Counted from the first letter of the stretch, positions 48,909 through 58,866 are shown. The stretch: 64,000 bases of DNA from Candidatus Fredericiella danica (GCA_016713335.1 JADJPH010000035.1:44860-108859); one strand, 5' to 3'. Notes: generated by a model not told the origin, from the sequence alone. Numbers and translations are program-made.

Positions 48909-50341
48909 TGATGCATTACCAAATGTACATTGACGGTCAGTGGTGTGACGCGATCAACGGCGGGCGGTGTACCGTCGTGAATCCTGCGAGCGAGGAGCCG
49001 TTGCTCGAGGTGCCATTCGGTGATGCGGCTGACGCAGAACGGGCAATTGCCGCCGCAGCCAGTGCGCAGCCGGGCTGGGCGGCAATGACTGCTTACGAAC
49101 GCGGGGCAATTTTGCGCCGTGCGGCCGAGATCATCTATGCCACTCTTGATGAATTGGCCCCCATCATGACGCGTGAATGCGGCAAGCCGCTTGCGGAGGC
49201 GCGTGGTGAATGGACAGCATGCGCCGATCTGTTTGATTGGTTCGCCGAGGAAGGGAAGCGCGCCTACGGGCGCACCATTCCGCCGCGTCGCGCCAATAAG
49301 CGCTTGATGTCAATCCCGATGCCTGTCGGCGTGGTGGCTACAATCACTGCCTGGAACTTTCCGGCCTATTTACCGGCGCGGAAATGGTCTGGCGCCCTTG
49401 CTGCCGGTTGCACGGTTGTCGGGCGCCCAAGCGAAGTGACGCCGATGAGCGCAATGGCGCTGGTGAACATATTGGCGGCAGCGGGGCTACCGCCCGGCGT
49501 TCTGAATTTGATCAATGGTGATCCCGTGGCGATGGGTGAAGCATTCCTGCATTCACCGCAGGTCAATAAACTCAGTTTCACCGGGTCACAGGCGGTTGGC
49601 AGGCTGCTCATGCGCGGCGCTGCCGAGACGATCAAACACCTCTCGCTCGAACTTGGCGGCAGTGCACCGGTATTGATCTTTCCGGATGCTGACCCCGTGA
49701 CCGCAGCCACTCTGGCGACCACCGCAAAGTTCCGCAACAACGGTCAGGTCTGCATTTCGCCGGCACGATTCTATGTTCACCGCGCGATTGCAGAGGAGTT
49801 TGTCGATGCAAGCTTGCAGGCAATCAACCGGATGGTCGTGGGCGATGGGCTGATGCCGGGTGTGACGCATGGACCGCTGATTAGCGAACGCGCCCGCAGC
49901 CGTGTGGATGGTTTGGTCGTGGATGCCCGGCAAAAGGGGGCGCAGGTCATCACCGGTGGTGCACCGACCGGGCATCTGTCACGCGGCTTTTTCTATGACC
50001 CAACCCTGATCCGTGATGCGCCCGATGATCTCCGCGCCCTGCAGGAGGAGATCTTTGGGCCGATCATGATGGTTCAGGAGTTCGAGACGCTTGAGGAGGT
50101 GCTGGCCAGGGCAAACGCAACGCCGTATGGACTCGCCGGATATGTGATTACAAACGATATCGCAGTTGCTACCCGGGCCTACGAAGGCTTGAAGTTTGGC
50201 ATTGTCGGTGTCAATGATCTGACGCCGGCGACTGCGGAAGGGCCATTCGGTGGGGTGAAACAAAGTGGATTTGGCCGCGAAGGCAGCCAGGAAGGTCTCC
50301 ACGAATATCTTGAAACGAAGTTCGTTTCCATTGGACTTTGA
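48908..50341 (+). CDS. NAD(P)-dependent aldehyde dehydrogenase
   Basis: A 477-residue ALDH. The proton-abstracting glutamate is in LSLELGGSAPVLIF and the nucleophilic cysteine in FRNNGQVCISPARFYVH. The cofactor region is ITAWNFPAYLPARKWSGALA, and EIFGPIMMVQEF is near the C-terminus. It is closest in appearance to succinate- or 2-oxoglutarate-semialdehyde dehydrogenases of sugar-acid pathways. The start overlaps the stop of the ThDP enzyme gene (TGATG), so the two proteins are made together and may pass an aldehyde from one to the other. Confidence 0.94.
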   Translation: MMHYQMYIDGQWCDAINGGRCTVVNPASEEPLLEVPFGDAADAERAIAAAASAQPGWAAMTAYERGAILRRAAEIIYATLDELAPIMTRECGKPLAEARGEWTACADLFDWFAEEGKRAYGRTIPPRRANKRLMSIPMPVGVVATITAWNFPAYLPARKWSGALAAGCTVVGRPSEVTPMSAMALVNILAAAGLPPGVLNLINGDPVAMGEAFLHSPQVNKLSFTGSQAVGRLLMRGAAETIKHLSLELGGSAPVLIFPDADPVTAATLATTAKFRNNGQVCISPARFYVHRAIAEEFVDASLQAINRMVVGDGLMPGVTHGPLISERARSRVDGLVVDARQKGAQVITGGAPTGHLSRGFFYDPTLIRDAPDDLRALQEEIFGPIMMVQEFETLEEVLARANATPYGLAGYVITNDIAVATRAYEGLKFGIVGVNDLTPATAEGPFGGVKQSGFGREGSQEGLHEYLETKFVSIGL

Positions 50342-50399
50342 GAACGCCTTACTACAATTCGTTCTGAACCAGCATACATAGACTGAGACAGGGCACGGG

Positions 50400-52097
50400 A
50401 TGACAGAGCATGGTCTGGCCAACAATCTGACAGAATATGGTGATCGGCAGTTTGCGCTCTACCTGCGGCGCTCGTTCGCCAAAGCCATGGGTTTCAGCGA
50501 AGCCGCGTTGGATAAGCCCATTGTCGGCATCATCAACACCTACAGCGAGTTCAATAACTGCCACCATCACTTTCCGGAATTGGTAGAAGCGATCAAGCGC
50601 GGCGTGTGGCAGGCCGGCGGACTGCCCCTTGAATTCCCCACGATTTCACTGGGTGAACTCTTCCTGTCGCCCACAAGCATGCTCTTTCGCAATCTGATGT
50701 CGATGGATGTCGAAACCATGATTCGGGCGCAGCCGCTTGATGCCGTGGTGCTCGTCGGCGGATGTGACAAAACGATGCCGGCCTTGCTGATGGGCGCCGC
50801 CAGTGCCGGCTTGCCCGCCGTCGCCGTGGTTGGTGGGCCGATGCTTACCAGCAATTTCGAGGGTGAGCGACTTGGCGCGTGCACGGATTGCCGCCGCTAC
50901 TGGGCCAAGTATCGCCGCGGGGAAATTGACCTTGCGACCATCAATCAGGTCGAAGGGCAATTGGCGCCAACCGCCGGCACCTGCAGTGTGATGGGCACTG
51001 CCAGCACGATGGCCTGTGTGACTGAGGCGTTGGGTATGATGCTGCCCGGTGGCGCGGCGATTCCGGCGGTTTATGCTGATCGGGCGCCATGGCGAGGCTG
51101 CGGGAAAACAGGCGATGCAATTGGCCGCGCAACGGCTTGCGCCAAGTAAGATCTTGACGCCGGAGGCGTTTGACAACGCGCTGCGCGTCTTACAGGCCAT
51201 TGGCGGCTCGACCAATGCGGTCGTGCATCTAACTGCCCTTGCCGGCAGACTGGGGATTCGCCTGAACCTTGAGCGGCTTGATGAGCTGGCGGCTTCGACG
51301 CCGCTCCTTGTCGACTTGAAGCCGACCGGCGAGGGCTATATGGAGGATTTCCATCGCGCGGTGGCATGCAAGTGGTCCTCCAGGAACTGAAACCACTGCT
51401 GCACCTCGACGTCATGACGGTGACAGGACAGACTCTGCGGGATCGGCTCGCTGTTCCGTACACATTTCCGGCATGGCAACAGGTGATTCGTTCAGCCGAT
51501 AAGCCACTTCAGGCGCAAGGCGCGCTGGTGATATTGCGCGGCAACCTTGCTCCTAATGGCGCGATCATCAAGCGGTCAGCAGCAACGCCAGGCCTGATGA
51601 ATACGTCGGGACGCGCCGTGGTATTCACATCGTTACAGGATCTGGCGGCGCGGATCGATAGCCCGGAACTCGACGTGACCCCAGAGGACTTTCTTGTGCT
51701 ACAAAACGCCGGTCCGATCGGTGGTCCCGGCATGCCTGAAGCGGGTTATCTGCCGATCCCAAAGAAACTCAGCGGGGTGAAAGACATCGTGCGGATTTCC
51801 GATGCCCGCATGAGCGGTACGGCATTTGGCACGGTGGTGCTGCATGTCGCACCCGAAGCCGCAGTGGGTGGTCCGCTGGCATATGTGCGGGACGGCGATC
51901 AGATCGCCTTGAGCGTCGATCGGCGGAGGTTGGACCTCCTGGTTGACGAAAGTGAGTTGGCGAGACGCCAGGCCGCTGGGCTACCGCAGCAAGCGCGTGC
52001 CGAGCGCGGCTATGAATATTTGTACCAGCAACACTGCCTTCAGGTAGATCAGGGCGCTGACTTCGACTTTCTGCGTGCAACAAATATGCAACGGTGA
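50400..52097 (+). CDS. IlvD/Edd-family dehydratase (sugar-acid dehydratase-like), two frameshifts
   Basis: A protein of about 565 residues that would dehydrate an aldonic acid to a 2-keto-3-deoxy acid using an iron-sulfur cluster. Cluster cysteines are seen in YSEFNNCHHHFPELVEAI, VLVGGCDKTMPALLMGAAS and APTAGTCSVMGTASTMACV, as in L-arabonate and D-xylonate dehydratases. The C-terminal domain starts QVVLQELKPLLHLDVMTVTG and includes RISDARMSGTAFGTVVLHV. The frame breaks near 51085 and 51365, leaving the three pieces family-like. The last gene of the transporter operon, it fits a non-phosphorylative sugar pathway better than amino-acid synthesis. Confidence 0.87.
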
Positions 52098-52104
52098 TCA
52101 ATCC

Positions 52105-53091
52105 TTATAGATCTCGTTGGGTATAGGTTTTCAGGATCTGCTGTGCAAAGTCGGCCAGGCTGAGCCGCAGCGGCTCAGGGGCAAGCACTTCTCCGGCGCC
52201 ACCAAAGCCGAGGAGTGTGCTGCGCGCGTCCTCAATGGATCTGAAGCGCAACGCAAGCGGACAGAAACCGTCTGTCTCTGACTCATGCGCGTCTTGCGTG
52301 GGCGCATTGGGCATGGCGCCGAAGCGCTCTTCGAGCACTTGTGCGCACGCAAGCGTTGCACGCACAACAACTTCATATGGCTTGCGCTGATCCTGCGCCT
52401 TCTCGCACCAGCCACGCCAGAAACTCGACAGGTCAAACCCCGGTGATCGGATGCAAACCTTGTTGGAGGGTGTGACTTCCTCCAATTCCGTCATGGCGTA
52501 CACGCGGAGCCTGCCGGCCACTGCACAGACCAGATACCACGCCCCGGCCTTTGCCACCAAACCATAGGGATCGACGACGCGCTCAAAGGTCGTCTGGAAT
52601 GAACCAAAGCCACGGCGATAGCGAATGGTCACCTGCTGATCCGCCCAGATCGCCTGCTGCAGCGTGTGCAGGTGGGGGGATGGTCCCGTCGTCTGCGCCC
52701 ACCCTGCCCAATCCAGGTAGATCCGCTGGCGCACCCACGCTTCCTCCTGCGAATGTGCTGCCGGGAGCGCCGCCGTCAATTTGAGCATGGCCTCCTTCAA
52801 ATCCGCGCCAAATCCCAAATCCGCCAGCGCGGAAGGGATACTTAACATAAAGAAGGCGCGGGCTTCGTCTTCCCGCAGACCCGTGAGATTGGTGCGGTAG
52901 TCGTCCAGCAGCGCACAGCCGCCGCCAGGGCCTGCATCCGCATAGACCGGGACGCCGGCGGCGCTGAGCGCGTCCATGTCGCGATAGATGGTGCGCACGG
53001 AAACTTCGAGTTCAGCGGCGAGCGCCTGCGCCGTCATCCGGCCGCGCGTCTGCAACAACATGAGGAGGGAGAGTAGGCGGTCTGCGCGCAT
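52105..53091 (-). CDS. HTH-WYL (YafY-type) transcriptional regulator
   Basis: A 328-residue regulator. Residues about 1-60 are the winged helix (RADRLLSLLMLLQTRGRMTA, VRTIYRDMDALSAAGVPVYA). The WYL ligand-binding domain has AGAWYLVCAVAGRLRVYAMT. A WCX region forms the C-terminus. ATG 53091 follows TGGAGGCATTC, and longer upstream frames have no homology. It is divergent from the GyrI-like gene, an arrangement repeatedly seen with YafY-type regulators, and likely controls it. Confidence 0.92.
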   Translation of the reverse strand: MRADRLLSLLMLLQTRGRMTAQALAAELEVSVRTIYRDMDALSAAGVPVYADAGPGGGCALLDDYRTNLTGLREDEARAFFMLSIPSALADLGFGADLKEAMLKLTAALPAAHSQEEAWVRQRIYLDWAGWAQTTGPSPHLHTLQQAIWADQQVTIRYRRGFGSFQTTFERVVDPYGLVAKAGAWYLVCAVAGRLRVYAMTELEEVTPSNKVCIRSPGFDLSSFWRGWCEKAQDQRKPYEVVVRATLACAQVLEERFGAMPNAPTQDAHESETDGFCPLALRFRSIEDARSTLLGFGGAGEVLAPEPLRLSLADFAQQILKTYTQRDL

Positions 53092-53271
53092 GAATGCCTC
53101 CAGGTGGATGTGATGTCGGCGGGCTTGGGGTCCCTGCGCACCGGCCGGGTTGCAAACGATCGGGCGCCTCTCCATTTTACCTGATAATAGCTGACAAGAG
53201 GTGTCAGTGATAGGGCGCGAAAATGAAATCGTGCGCACACATGTGCATTGCAAGTAACGATCATGGAGACG

Positions 53272-53745
53272 ATGATGGGAAAGCTGGGCGTACGGGTTAT
53301 CGAACTTGAACCGATGCAGGTTGCGAGCTGGCATGGCTTTGGCGCTTCACCCGAAGGCGTGGCGTGGGAGCAACTGGTGGCCTGGGCCGAGCCGCAGGGT
53401 TTGCTGACCGATCTGGAGACGCACCGTGTGTGGGGATTCAATAATCCCAGCCCGGCGCTGGGCAGCCCGAACTACGGGTATGAGTTCTGGATCGAGTTGC
53501 ATGACGGGGAACCCACGGCGGCGGCGCCGGCGGTGGAGATCAAATCCTTTGGTGGTGGCCGGTATGCGGTGACACACTGCACCGGCGTACAGAACATCGA
53601 AGCGACGTGGCGCCGCTTTGGGGCATGGCTGGAAGAGAGTGAACACCAGATGGGCAGCCATCAGTGGCTGGAACGACATTGTACGCGCGTGGATCGTGCG
53701 CCGGAGGTGCTGGAACTGGATCTCTATCTGCCGATTGCAGCATAG
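53272..53745 (+). CDS. GyrI-like/AraC effector-binding-domain protein
   Basis: A single-domain protein of about 157 residues with the GyrI-like small-molecule-binding fold (VRVIELEPMQVASWHGFGAS, WGFNNPSPALGSPNYGYEFW, GGGRYAVTHCTGVQNIEATW). Such proteins bind hydrophobic ligands and in some cases hydrolyse or sequester xenobiotics. The start is one of ATG 53263, 53272 or 53275; GGAG at 53265-53268 best serves 53275 or 53272. It is divergent from the WYL regulator and is followed by a hairpin at 53765. Confidence 0.83.
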   Translation: MMGKLGVRVIELEPMQVASWHGFGASPEGVAWEQLVAWAEPQGLLTDLETHRVWGFNNPSPALGSPNYGYEFWIELHDGEPTAAAPAVEIKSFGGGRYAVTHCTGVQNIEATWRRFGAWLEESEHQMGSHQWLERHCTRVDRAPEVLELDLYLPIAA

Positions 53746-53764
53746 GTGGCGGCGAGCGTAGAAC

Positions 53765-53788
53765 GCCGGGGCGCATCTGCGCCCCGGC
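53765..53788. terminator. Strong GC hairpin between convergent genes
   Basis: GCCGGGGCGCA-TC-TGCGCCCCGGC is a perfect 11-base stem with a two-base loop, placed between the convergent GyrI-like gene (ends 53745) and mtnK (ends 53810). It is probably a bidirectional terminator or mRNA-end stabiliser, although no clear U tract follows on either strand. Confidence 0.6.
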
Positions 53789-53809
53789 ATTACGTTTCGT
53801 GCCGGTCTT

Positions 53810-55066
53810 CTAGGTATTTGTGACTTCTTCGGTCACGACGCTGATCATATCCTCGATCGTGCGCATTTGGGCACGCTCGAGCACCCAGCGGGTTCCAATC
53901 CGGATCGCATACCGTTCCGCAATCGCGCGCTTCTCCAGGTCGGCAATGCTGGTAATGTCCCACACGCTGACTATCCCCATCATTCTGCGCAGCATCTTGC
54001 TGCCGCCAAAGCCGACGGTGTCGCGGAACAGCTCCGCCATGTAGCGCGCGCGGAACTCGGCGAACGCTTCTGCGCCGCCTGGATAGGCCCAGAAACTTGC
54101 CGGCATCAGATCTCCGTCGGGATGTTCAATCCAGAGCGCTTCAAACTTCTGGGCGAACTGGTTCCAGCAATCGCGCACGAGGTCAAGCAGGTACCCCTGA
54201 TAGTCGGCGCGCACATCAGGATCAGGCGTGTGGGCGAAGTGCGACAGGTAATTCAGCACGAGGTTTTCCAGGACCGCGCCGACGTCGAAGCCCATTGGCC
54301 CGAAGAAACCGAACTCAGGGTCGATCACCTTGGTCTCATCCGCGTCCGCCATGATGCTGCCGGTGTGTAGATCGCTGTGGATCAACGCCTGGGCGCAGGT
54401 CATGTATTTTGCCTTCATCTCGGCAAGCCCGATCTTCAGGGCGCCGTTGCCGCGCACCGCCTGCACCATGTCGTCGACGTTGGGATTCCAGTGGTTTTCC
54501 GGTGATGGCATGAAGGGATTTGTGAAGACAAACTTCTCCTGGATTTCGCATAGGTGCGGGTTGATGAATTGCGCCTGCAGCGTCTTTTTGGCTACACCGG
54601 TCAGGTAGAGATCGGAGGTGAAGAAGAGCGAACGCGCCATAAAGGTCGAGATGTGATCCGCAAAGTGCGGGAACCGCTTGCGTGCCACCAGGGGGCGGCG
54701 CATCACCTCAAGGTGCGAGAGGTTTTCCATGACCACCAGCGACATGGCATCGTCGTAGACGTAGACTTGTGGGGCAAGACCTGGCGCCAGTTCATTGTGT
54801 TTGATCAGAGCCTGGCTTTCGAAGCGCATCCGCTCACGGGTGAGGGGCCATGATTCCCCGGCGACGCGCAGGTAAGGGAGTGCTTGCTTCAACACCACGG
54901 ACTGCTTCGGGTTCTTCGGGTTCTCGACGATGAAGACAAGATTGAGGTTGCCATCGCCCACCTCTTTTGCAACAAGGGGTGAATCGCGCTCAAGCACGCC
55001 ATCCAGTGCTTCTACGCTGCGCAAATAGTCCACGACAGTATGCGAGTCCAGTGCGCGATATGTCAT
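53810..55066 (-). CDS. mtnK: S-methyl-5-thioribose kinase
   Basis: A 418-residue APH-fold kinase of the methionine salvage pathway, phosphorylating methylthioribose. Signatures include VVMENLSHLEVMRRPL (hinge), ALIHSDLHTGSIMADADETK (catalytic loop with Asp) and VIDPEFGFFGPMGFDVGAVL (metal Asp). The ATG at 55066 has AAGGAGCATTCG upstream; an earlier ATG would add 16 unconserved residues. The usual partner mtnA (methylthioribose-1-phosphate isomerase) is not in the window. The 3' end is separated from the convergent GyrI gene by a hairpin. Confidence 0.93.
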   Translation of the reverse strand: MTYRALDSHTVVDYLRSVEALDGVLERDSPLVAKEVGDGNLNLVFIVENPKNPKQSVVLKQALPYLRVAGESWPLTRERMRFESQALIKHNELAPGLAPQVYVYDDAMSLVVMENLSHLEVMRRPLVARKRFPHFADHISTFMARSLFFTSDLYLTGVAKKTLQAQFINPHLCEIQEKFVFTNPFMPSPENHWNPNVDDMVQAVRGNGALKIGLAEMKAKYMTCAQALIHSDLHTGSIMADADETKVIDPEFGFFGPMGFDVGAVLENLVLNYLSHFAHTPDPDVRADYQGYLLDLVRDCWNQFAQKFEALWIEHPDGDLMPASFWAYPGGAEAFAEFRARYMAELFRDTVGFGGSKMLRRMMGIVSVWDITSIADLEKRAIAERYAIRIGTRWVLERAQMRTIEDMISVVTEEVTNT

Positions 55067-55441
55067 TCGAATGCTCCTTGCCAATTGGTAGATTTGGATC
55101 ATCTGGCTGCCCATTCATTATCCCACCTGCCCCTTTGATTACGAAAAACGGGCGGATCCTGTCCAATTGGCTGAGCTTACGAAACGGTAAGAAATGAAGA
55201 CGTCATTTATCTGATGTATTGCATAGCTGATTCGTCTATGATAGGGATGTCCTTCTTGGGCTAGCAGGCGTTGGCACCTGCCGTTCACCGATTTGCCGGT
55301 GTTTGGCGGCGGCCAGCCGCTCACTGAAGCAGATCGGCGTGTCAACCGAACTCCCCTGCTGCGCCACAAGTGCAAGGTCACAATCACACCCACTTTAATT
55401 GCTGCAGCCCGGTCCACATCACTCCAATGTGAGGCGCCTAC
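55067..55441. other. Intergenic region between divergent genes, no gene seen
   Basis: The gap of 375 bases lies between mtnK (minus) and a histidine kinase (plus). It is expected to hold both promoters, but no convincing -35/-10 pair was found. A short stem CACCG-ATTTG-CCGGTG near 55289 is too weak to name. Confidence 0.4.
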
Positions 55442-57166
55442 GTGTCGCAAAGCATAGCCCAACGAGTCCGGGAATCGCTCCTTCCTGTCTTTACCCAGGG
55501 AAAGTCGTCGCCCTTGCAACGGCAGCGTTTGCTGTCGGCGCTGCTGGCCATCACGGCGGTCGTTGCGTTGGTTTTCCTCGTAGGGTCGCTGATTGGCTTG
55601 TCCCACGCATCACCCGCCGCCACCGCCGATCTGAAGACGCACATTTTGATCAATGTCTTTTTCATCGTGGGGCTGGTTTTTGTCTTCGTACTGGAGCATT
55701 GGGCCTCAACCGATGTCGCCGGCACTGCGTTCATGCTCTTGTTTGTGTTGACGGCGGCGGGAGGGATGGCGGCTGACGGTCCAGCGCAGGGGGCGGTGCT
55801 TGTTGCCTGTGTCATTCCAGTTTTGCTCTCCAGTGTGTTGATCAGGCCATGGGCCAGTTTCGCCTTTGCTACGCTCTGCACACTGAGCTTGATCTATTAT
55901 GGTTGGGATTGGCCCGAGCGTATCCACCTCATTACCGGAATCGTGGTCCTTTACGCAGTGGCGGTCGTCGCGTGGGTGCTTGCAGAGGCGCTGCGGCAGA
56001 GTAGGGCGCAACTTGAGGAGCAGGCATCGCGTGATCAGCAGACCGACTTCGCCGCATACGCTGCGAACCTACGTCTGGCCAACGCCGAACTCGAACGTTC
56101 GTTGCGGATCAAGGATGAATTCTTCGCCAACATGAGTCATGAACTCCGGACGCCTTTGACTGGGATTCTTGCGCTGACGGAGGTGTTGGAAGAGCAAGGA
56201 AACCTGACGCTTAGCTCGAAAGATCTTCAACGGGTTCACATGATTCGCGAAGCCGGCGCACTCTTGCTGCAACTTATCAACGACGTGTTGGACCTCGCCA
56301 AGATCGACGCGGGCAAGATGAAATTGCAGATCGAATGGGCGTCTGTGACGGATCTCTGCCAGTCCAGTCTACGCTTGATCGAAGAGCCTGCGCGGCGTCA
56401 CGGGTTGAGCGTCGCCTTTTCATGCGAGGACGCCAACCTGGCGGTCGAAGTCGATGTACGGCGGATGAAGGAGATTCTCGTCAATCTCTTGAGCAACGCA
56501 GTCAAGTTCACCGACCCAGGTGGGCGGATTGGGCTGGAGGCTAAGTACGTTGAAGGGCAAGTTTGCCTTGTCGTTTGGGACACAGGCATTGGCGTTGGCG
56601 CGGACGACGCGACCCGGATTTTTCAGCCCTTTACCCAACTGAATTCGGGACTACATTATGAATATCCCGGCACCGGGTTGGGACTCAGTCTGGTGAAGCG
56701 ATACACCGAATTGCACGGTGGAACGGTGGCAGTCGAAAGCAAGGTCAACGAGGGCAGTCGTTTCATTGTCAGGATTCCGTGTAAGAAGGCTGAGTTGCTG
56801 AACCCCGATCTCGTGGTGATGGACATTCACATGCCGATGATGGATGGTATCGAGGCAATTCGGAAGATCCGTTCCGCAACCGATGTCGTGCTGGCCCATA
56901 CGCCGATCATTGCGCTGACCGCGCTGGCCATGCCGGGCGACCGCGAACGCTGCTTGCAGGCGGGCGCCTCGGCATATGTATCGAAGCCGTTTCAGATGAG
57001 CCATCTGGCGCTGGCGATCCAGCGTGAAGTCAGCAAGAACGCCTGTGCGCGCAAGTTTCTGGGCATGAAATCGTCGTGCATTTGTGTTACAATCGAATCA
57101 ATCCGCCCTGGATTTATCCTTTCGATTGCATCGCAGATCGCCACCCATGACAGACGAAACATCTGA
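55442..57166 (+). CDS. Hybrid sensor histidine kinase with truncated receiver domain
   Basis: A 574-residue membrane kinase. Four to six hydrophobic helices lie in residues about 30-190, with no extracellular sensor domain. A short coiled coil leads to the HisKA phosphoacceptor (DEFFANMSHELRTPLTGI) and the HATPase_c boxes (LVNLLSNAVKF, VVWDTGIGVGADD, GTGLGLSLVKRY). After FIVRIP the sequence jumps directly into the middle of a receiver domain (NPDLVVMDIHMPMMDG, SAYVSKPFQ), so strands 1-2 and the acidic Mg-binding pair are absent. The phospho-acceptor Asp is kept. The start is the GTG at 55442. The last 20 bases overlap the next gene. Confidence 0.88.
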   Translation: MSQSIAQRVRESLLPVFTQGKSSPLQRQRLLSALLAITAVVALVFLVGSLIGLSHASPAATADLKTHILINVFFIVGLVFVFVLEHWASTDVAGTAFMLLFVLTAAGGMAADGPAQGAVLVACVIPVLLSSVLIRPWASFAFATLCTLSLIYYGWDWPERIHLITGIVVLYAVAVVAWVLAEALRQSRAQLEEQASRDQQTDFAAYAANLRLANAELERSLRIKDEFFANMSHELRTPLTGILALTEVLEEQGNLTLSSKDLQRVHMIREAGALLLQLINDVLDLAKIDAGKMKLQIEWASVTDLCQSSLRLIEEPARRHGLSVAFSCEDANLAVEVDVRRMKEILVNLLSNAVKFTDPGGRIGLEAKYVEGQVCLVVWDTGIGVGADDATRIFQPFTQLNSGLHYEYPGTGLGLSLVKRYTELHGGTVAVESKVNEGSRFIVRIPCKKAELLNPDLVVMDIHMPMMDGIEAIRKIRSATDVVLAHTPIIALTALAMPGDRERCLQAGASAYVSKPFQMSHLALAIQREVSKNACARKFLGMKSSCICVTIESIRPGFILSIASQIATHDRRNI

Positions 57167-57566
57167 GAGCCCGGTTGCCGAACTGGCTGCCATCCCCACC
57201 TACGACACACTGTTTATTGTGGTGCTGGAGGCCTTGCGTGCACACGCCGGACAAGCGACCAATGATCAGATTGCGGCTTATGTGATTGCTGCGCTTGGTT
57301 TGCCGAGCCGCGTCGTGGAGGTAAAGCATCAGCCCGGGCGCGCGTTGCGCCGGCTGGAGTATAACCTGCAATGGACGCGTACTTATTTGCGCCGCTACGG
57401 TCTGATCGATAGCCCACGCCGGGCGGTGTGGCTGCTGACGGCGGCAGGCTGGCAGCGCGAAGCCATCGACGCACATGACATCGTGCGCGCAGTGCGGTGC
57501 CAGATGAGCGCCGCCAGGCTGGCGCGCGAAGGGCAGGCGCCGATCTTTGACGCCGAGTCGCAATAG
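57147..57566 (+). CDS. Winged-helix protein resembling the N-terminal domain of Mrr
   Basis: A 139-residue protein. DTLFIVVLEALRAHAGQATN, ARRLEYNLQWTRTYLRRY-like segments (actual RRLEYNLQWTRTYLRRYG) and SPRRAVWLLTAAGW follow the Mrr_N winged-helix pattern found ahead of type IV restriction nuclease domains. The ATG at 57147 was preferred to the in-frame start at 57084, which lies inside the kinase gene. It ends six bases before the next gene, which carries the nuclease. It may be a separate DNA-binding subunit or the split front half of one protein. Confidence 0.6.
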   Translation: MTDETSESPVAELAAIPTYDTLFIVVLEALRAHAGQATNDQIAAYVIAALGLPSRVVEVKHQPGRALRRLEYNLQWTRTYLRRYGLIDSPRRAVWLLTAAGWQREAIDAHDIVRAVRCQMSAARLAREGQAPIFDAESQ

Positions 57567-57572
57567 CCTAAG

Positions 57573-58740
57573 TTGCCGACGTCCGTGCCGGTGCCGTCAA
57601 GTGACGTCACAGGCCCGCGCTCGTTGACGCCGCTCTTTCCCACCTATACCAATGTGCGCCATTTTTTGCGCATCATGGATGGCATCGCCGTCGCCGCCTA
57701 TCACGACTTGACGGGCGCGCTGCAGGAGCAGAGCGGCAACCCGCAGGAGCAAGTGGATTGGAGTGAACCCGACGCCTGGATTCCCGTGCGGCTTGCGGGA
57801 GAGGTGCGCACCCTGGCCGAGCGCATCTGGCACGCCTCGCATCGCCAGTTGAACCCGCGCTACACGCGGGGTTGCTGGTATCTTGCCTTCAGGCATGGTC
57901 TGTTAAGCAGGCGGCACGGCGAGATCGTGCGTCTGACCGAACGCGGGCAGCAGTTTGACAAGCCGGACAGTGGGCTGGAGGTCGAGATTGACGCCTACGA
58001 GGGGGTCTTGGTGATATTGCATCTGGTGGCGGAGCATGGTGCGGCCCGGCGCAGCGATTTGCTGCCGGGCTATGCGCAGTTCTGCCGGAGCGAGACGACC
58101 ACGGCGAGCGACAACTTCATCAAGACCACGCTCTATGACCGGCTGCGCAATCTGATCGACCGCGGTTTTGTGCTGGCGCGTGGGCACCGGTATGAGGCCA
58201 CTGAGGCGGGACTGGCCTACCTGGGCAGCCGTGTAGAGCGCACGGCGGGACCCAGCGCGACGCCGCGCAAGGGTCCTGATCTGTTTCGCATGGTGCGTGA
58301 ACTGCGGGAAACGGCGCGGCGCCAACTCCAGGAGTATCTGCTGGGATGGATCCCATCCGCTTTGAGGAACTGATCAAAGTGCTGCTCGAAGAGATGGGGT
58401 ATGAGCATTTGGCGACTACGGCACCTTCCAACGACAAGGGGTGGATGTCGTTGGCACGATTGAACTGGGCATCAGCGCCGTTCGGGAGGTGGTGCAGGTG
58501 AAGCGGTCAAAGGGCGCCATCGGCCGGCCGGTGTTGGATCAGTTGCGGTTCGTTGCATCGCTTTAATGCGGCGGGGCACGGTGATCACAACGGGCAAGTT
58601 TACCAAGGGGATGGAGCAGGCTGCGTTTGAGCGCGGCGCGGCGCCGATCACGTTGATCGACGGCGAGCGGCTGCTGGATCTGCTGATCGAGTACGAGATC
58701 GGGGTCAGCAAGCGGCAGTTGAGTATGTGGAATTCGCACC
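57573..58740 (+). CDS. Mrr-family (type IV) restriction endonuclease, frameshifted
   Basis: Residues 1-255 contain winged-helix segments (CWYLAFRHGLLSRRHGEIVR, TLYDRLRNLIDRGFVLARGH). After a break near 58345 comes the catalytic Mrr_cat domain: MDPIRFEELIKVLLEEMGYE, then KGVDVVGTIELG and VVQVKRSKGAIG, the PD-(D/E)xK core with QVK. GTVITTGKFTKGMEQAAFER and LIDGERLLDLLIEYEIGV then follow. Further breaks lie near 58433 and 58565. Mrr enzymes cleave foreign methylated DNA. The TTG at 57573 is a weak start, and the 3' end is not defined by a stop because the frame runs on into the next gene; the end given is approximate. Confidence 0.72.
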
Positions 58741-58866
58741 AATGCATTTTCACGCAGTCAGAACCTTCCAATACTAGCATAGACGTAGGTATCACCACAC
58801 ATCGTGCGACGCGACCCAGGCATTATCTCTTACTTTGGACCTCTTATTCAGCGTTGAGGAGAATCT

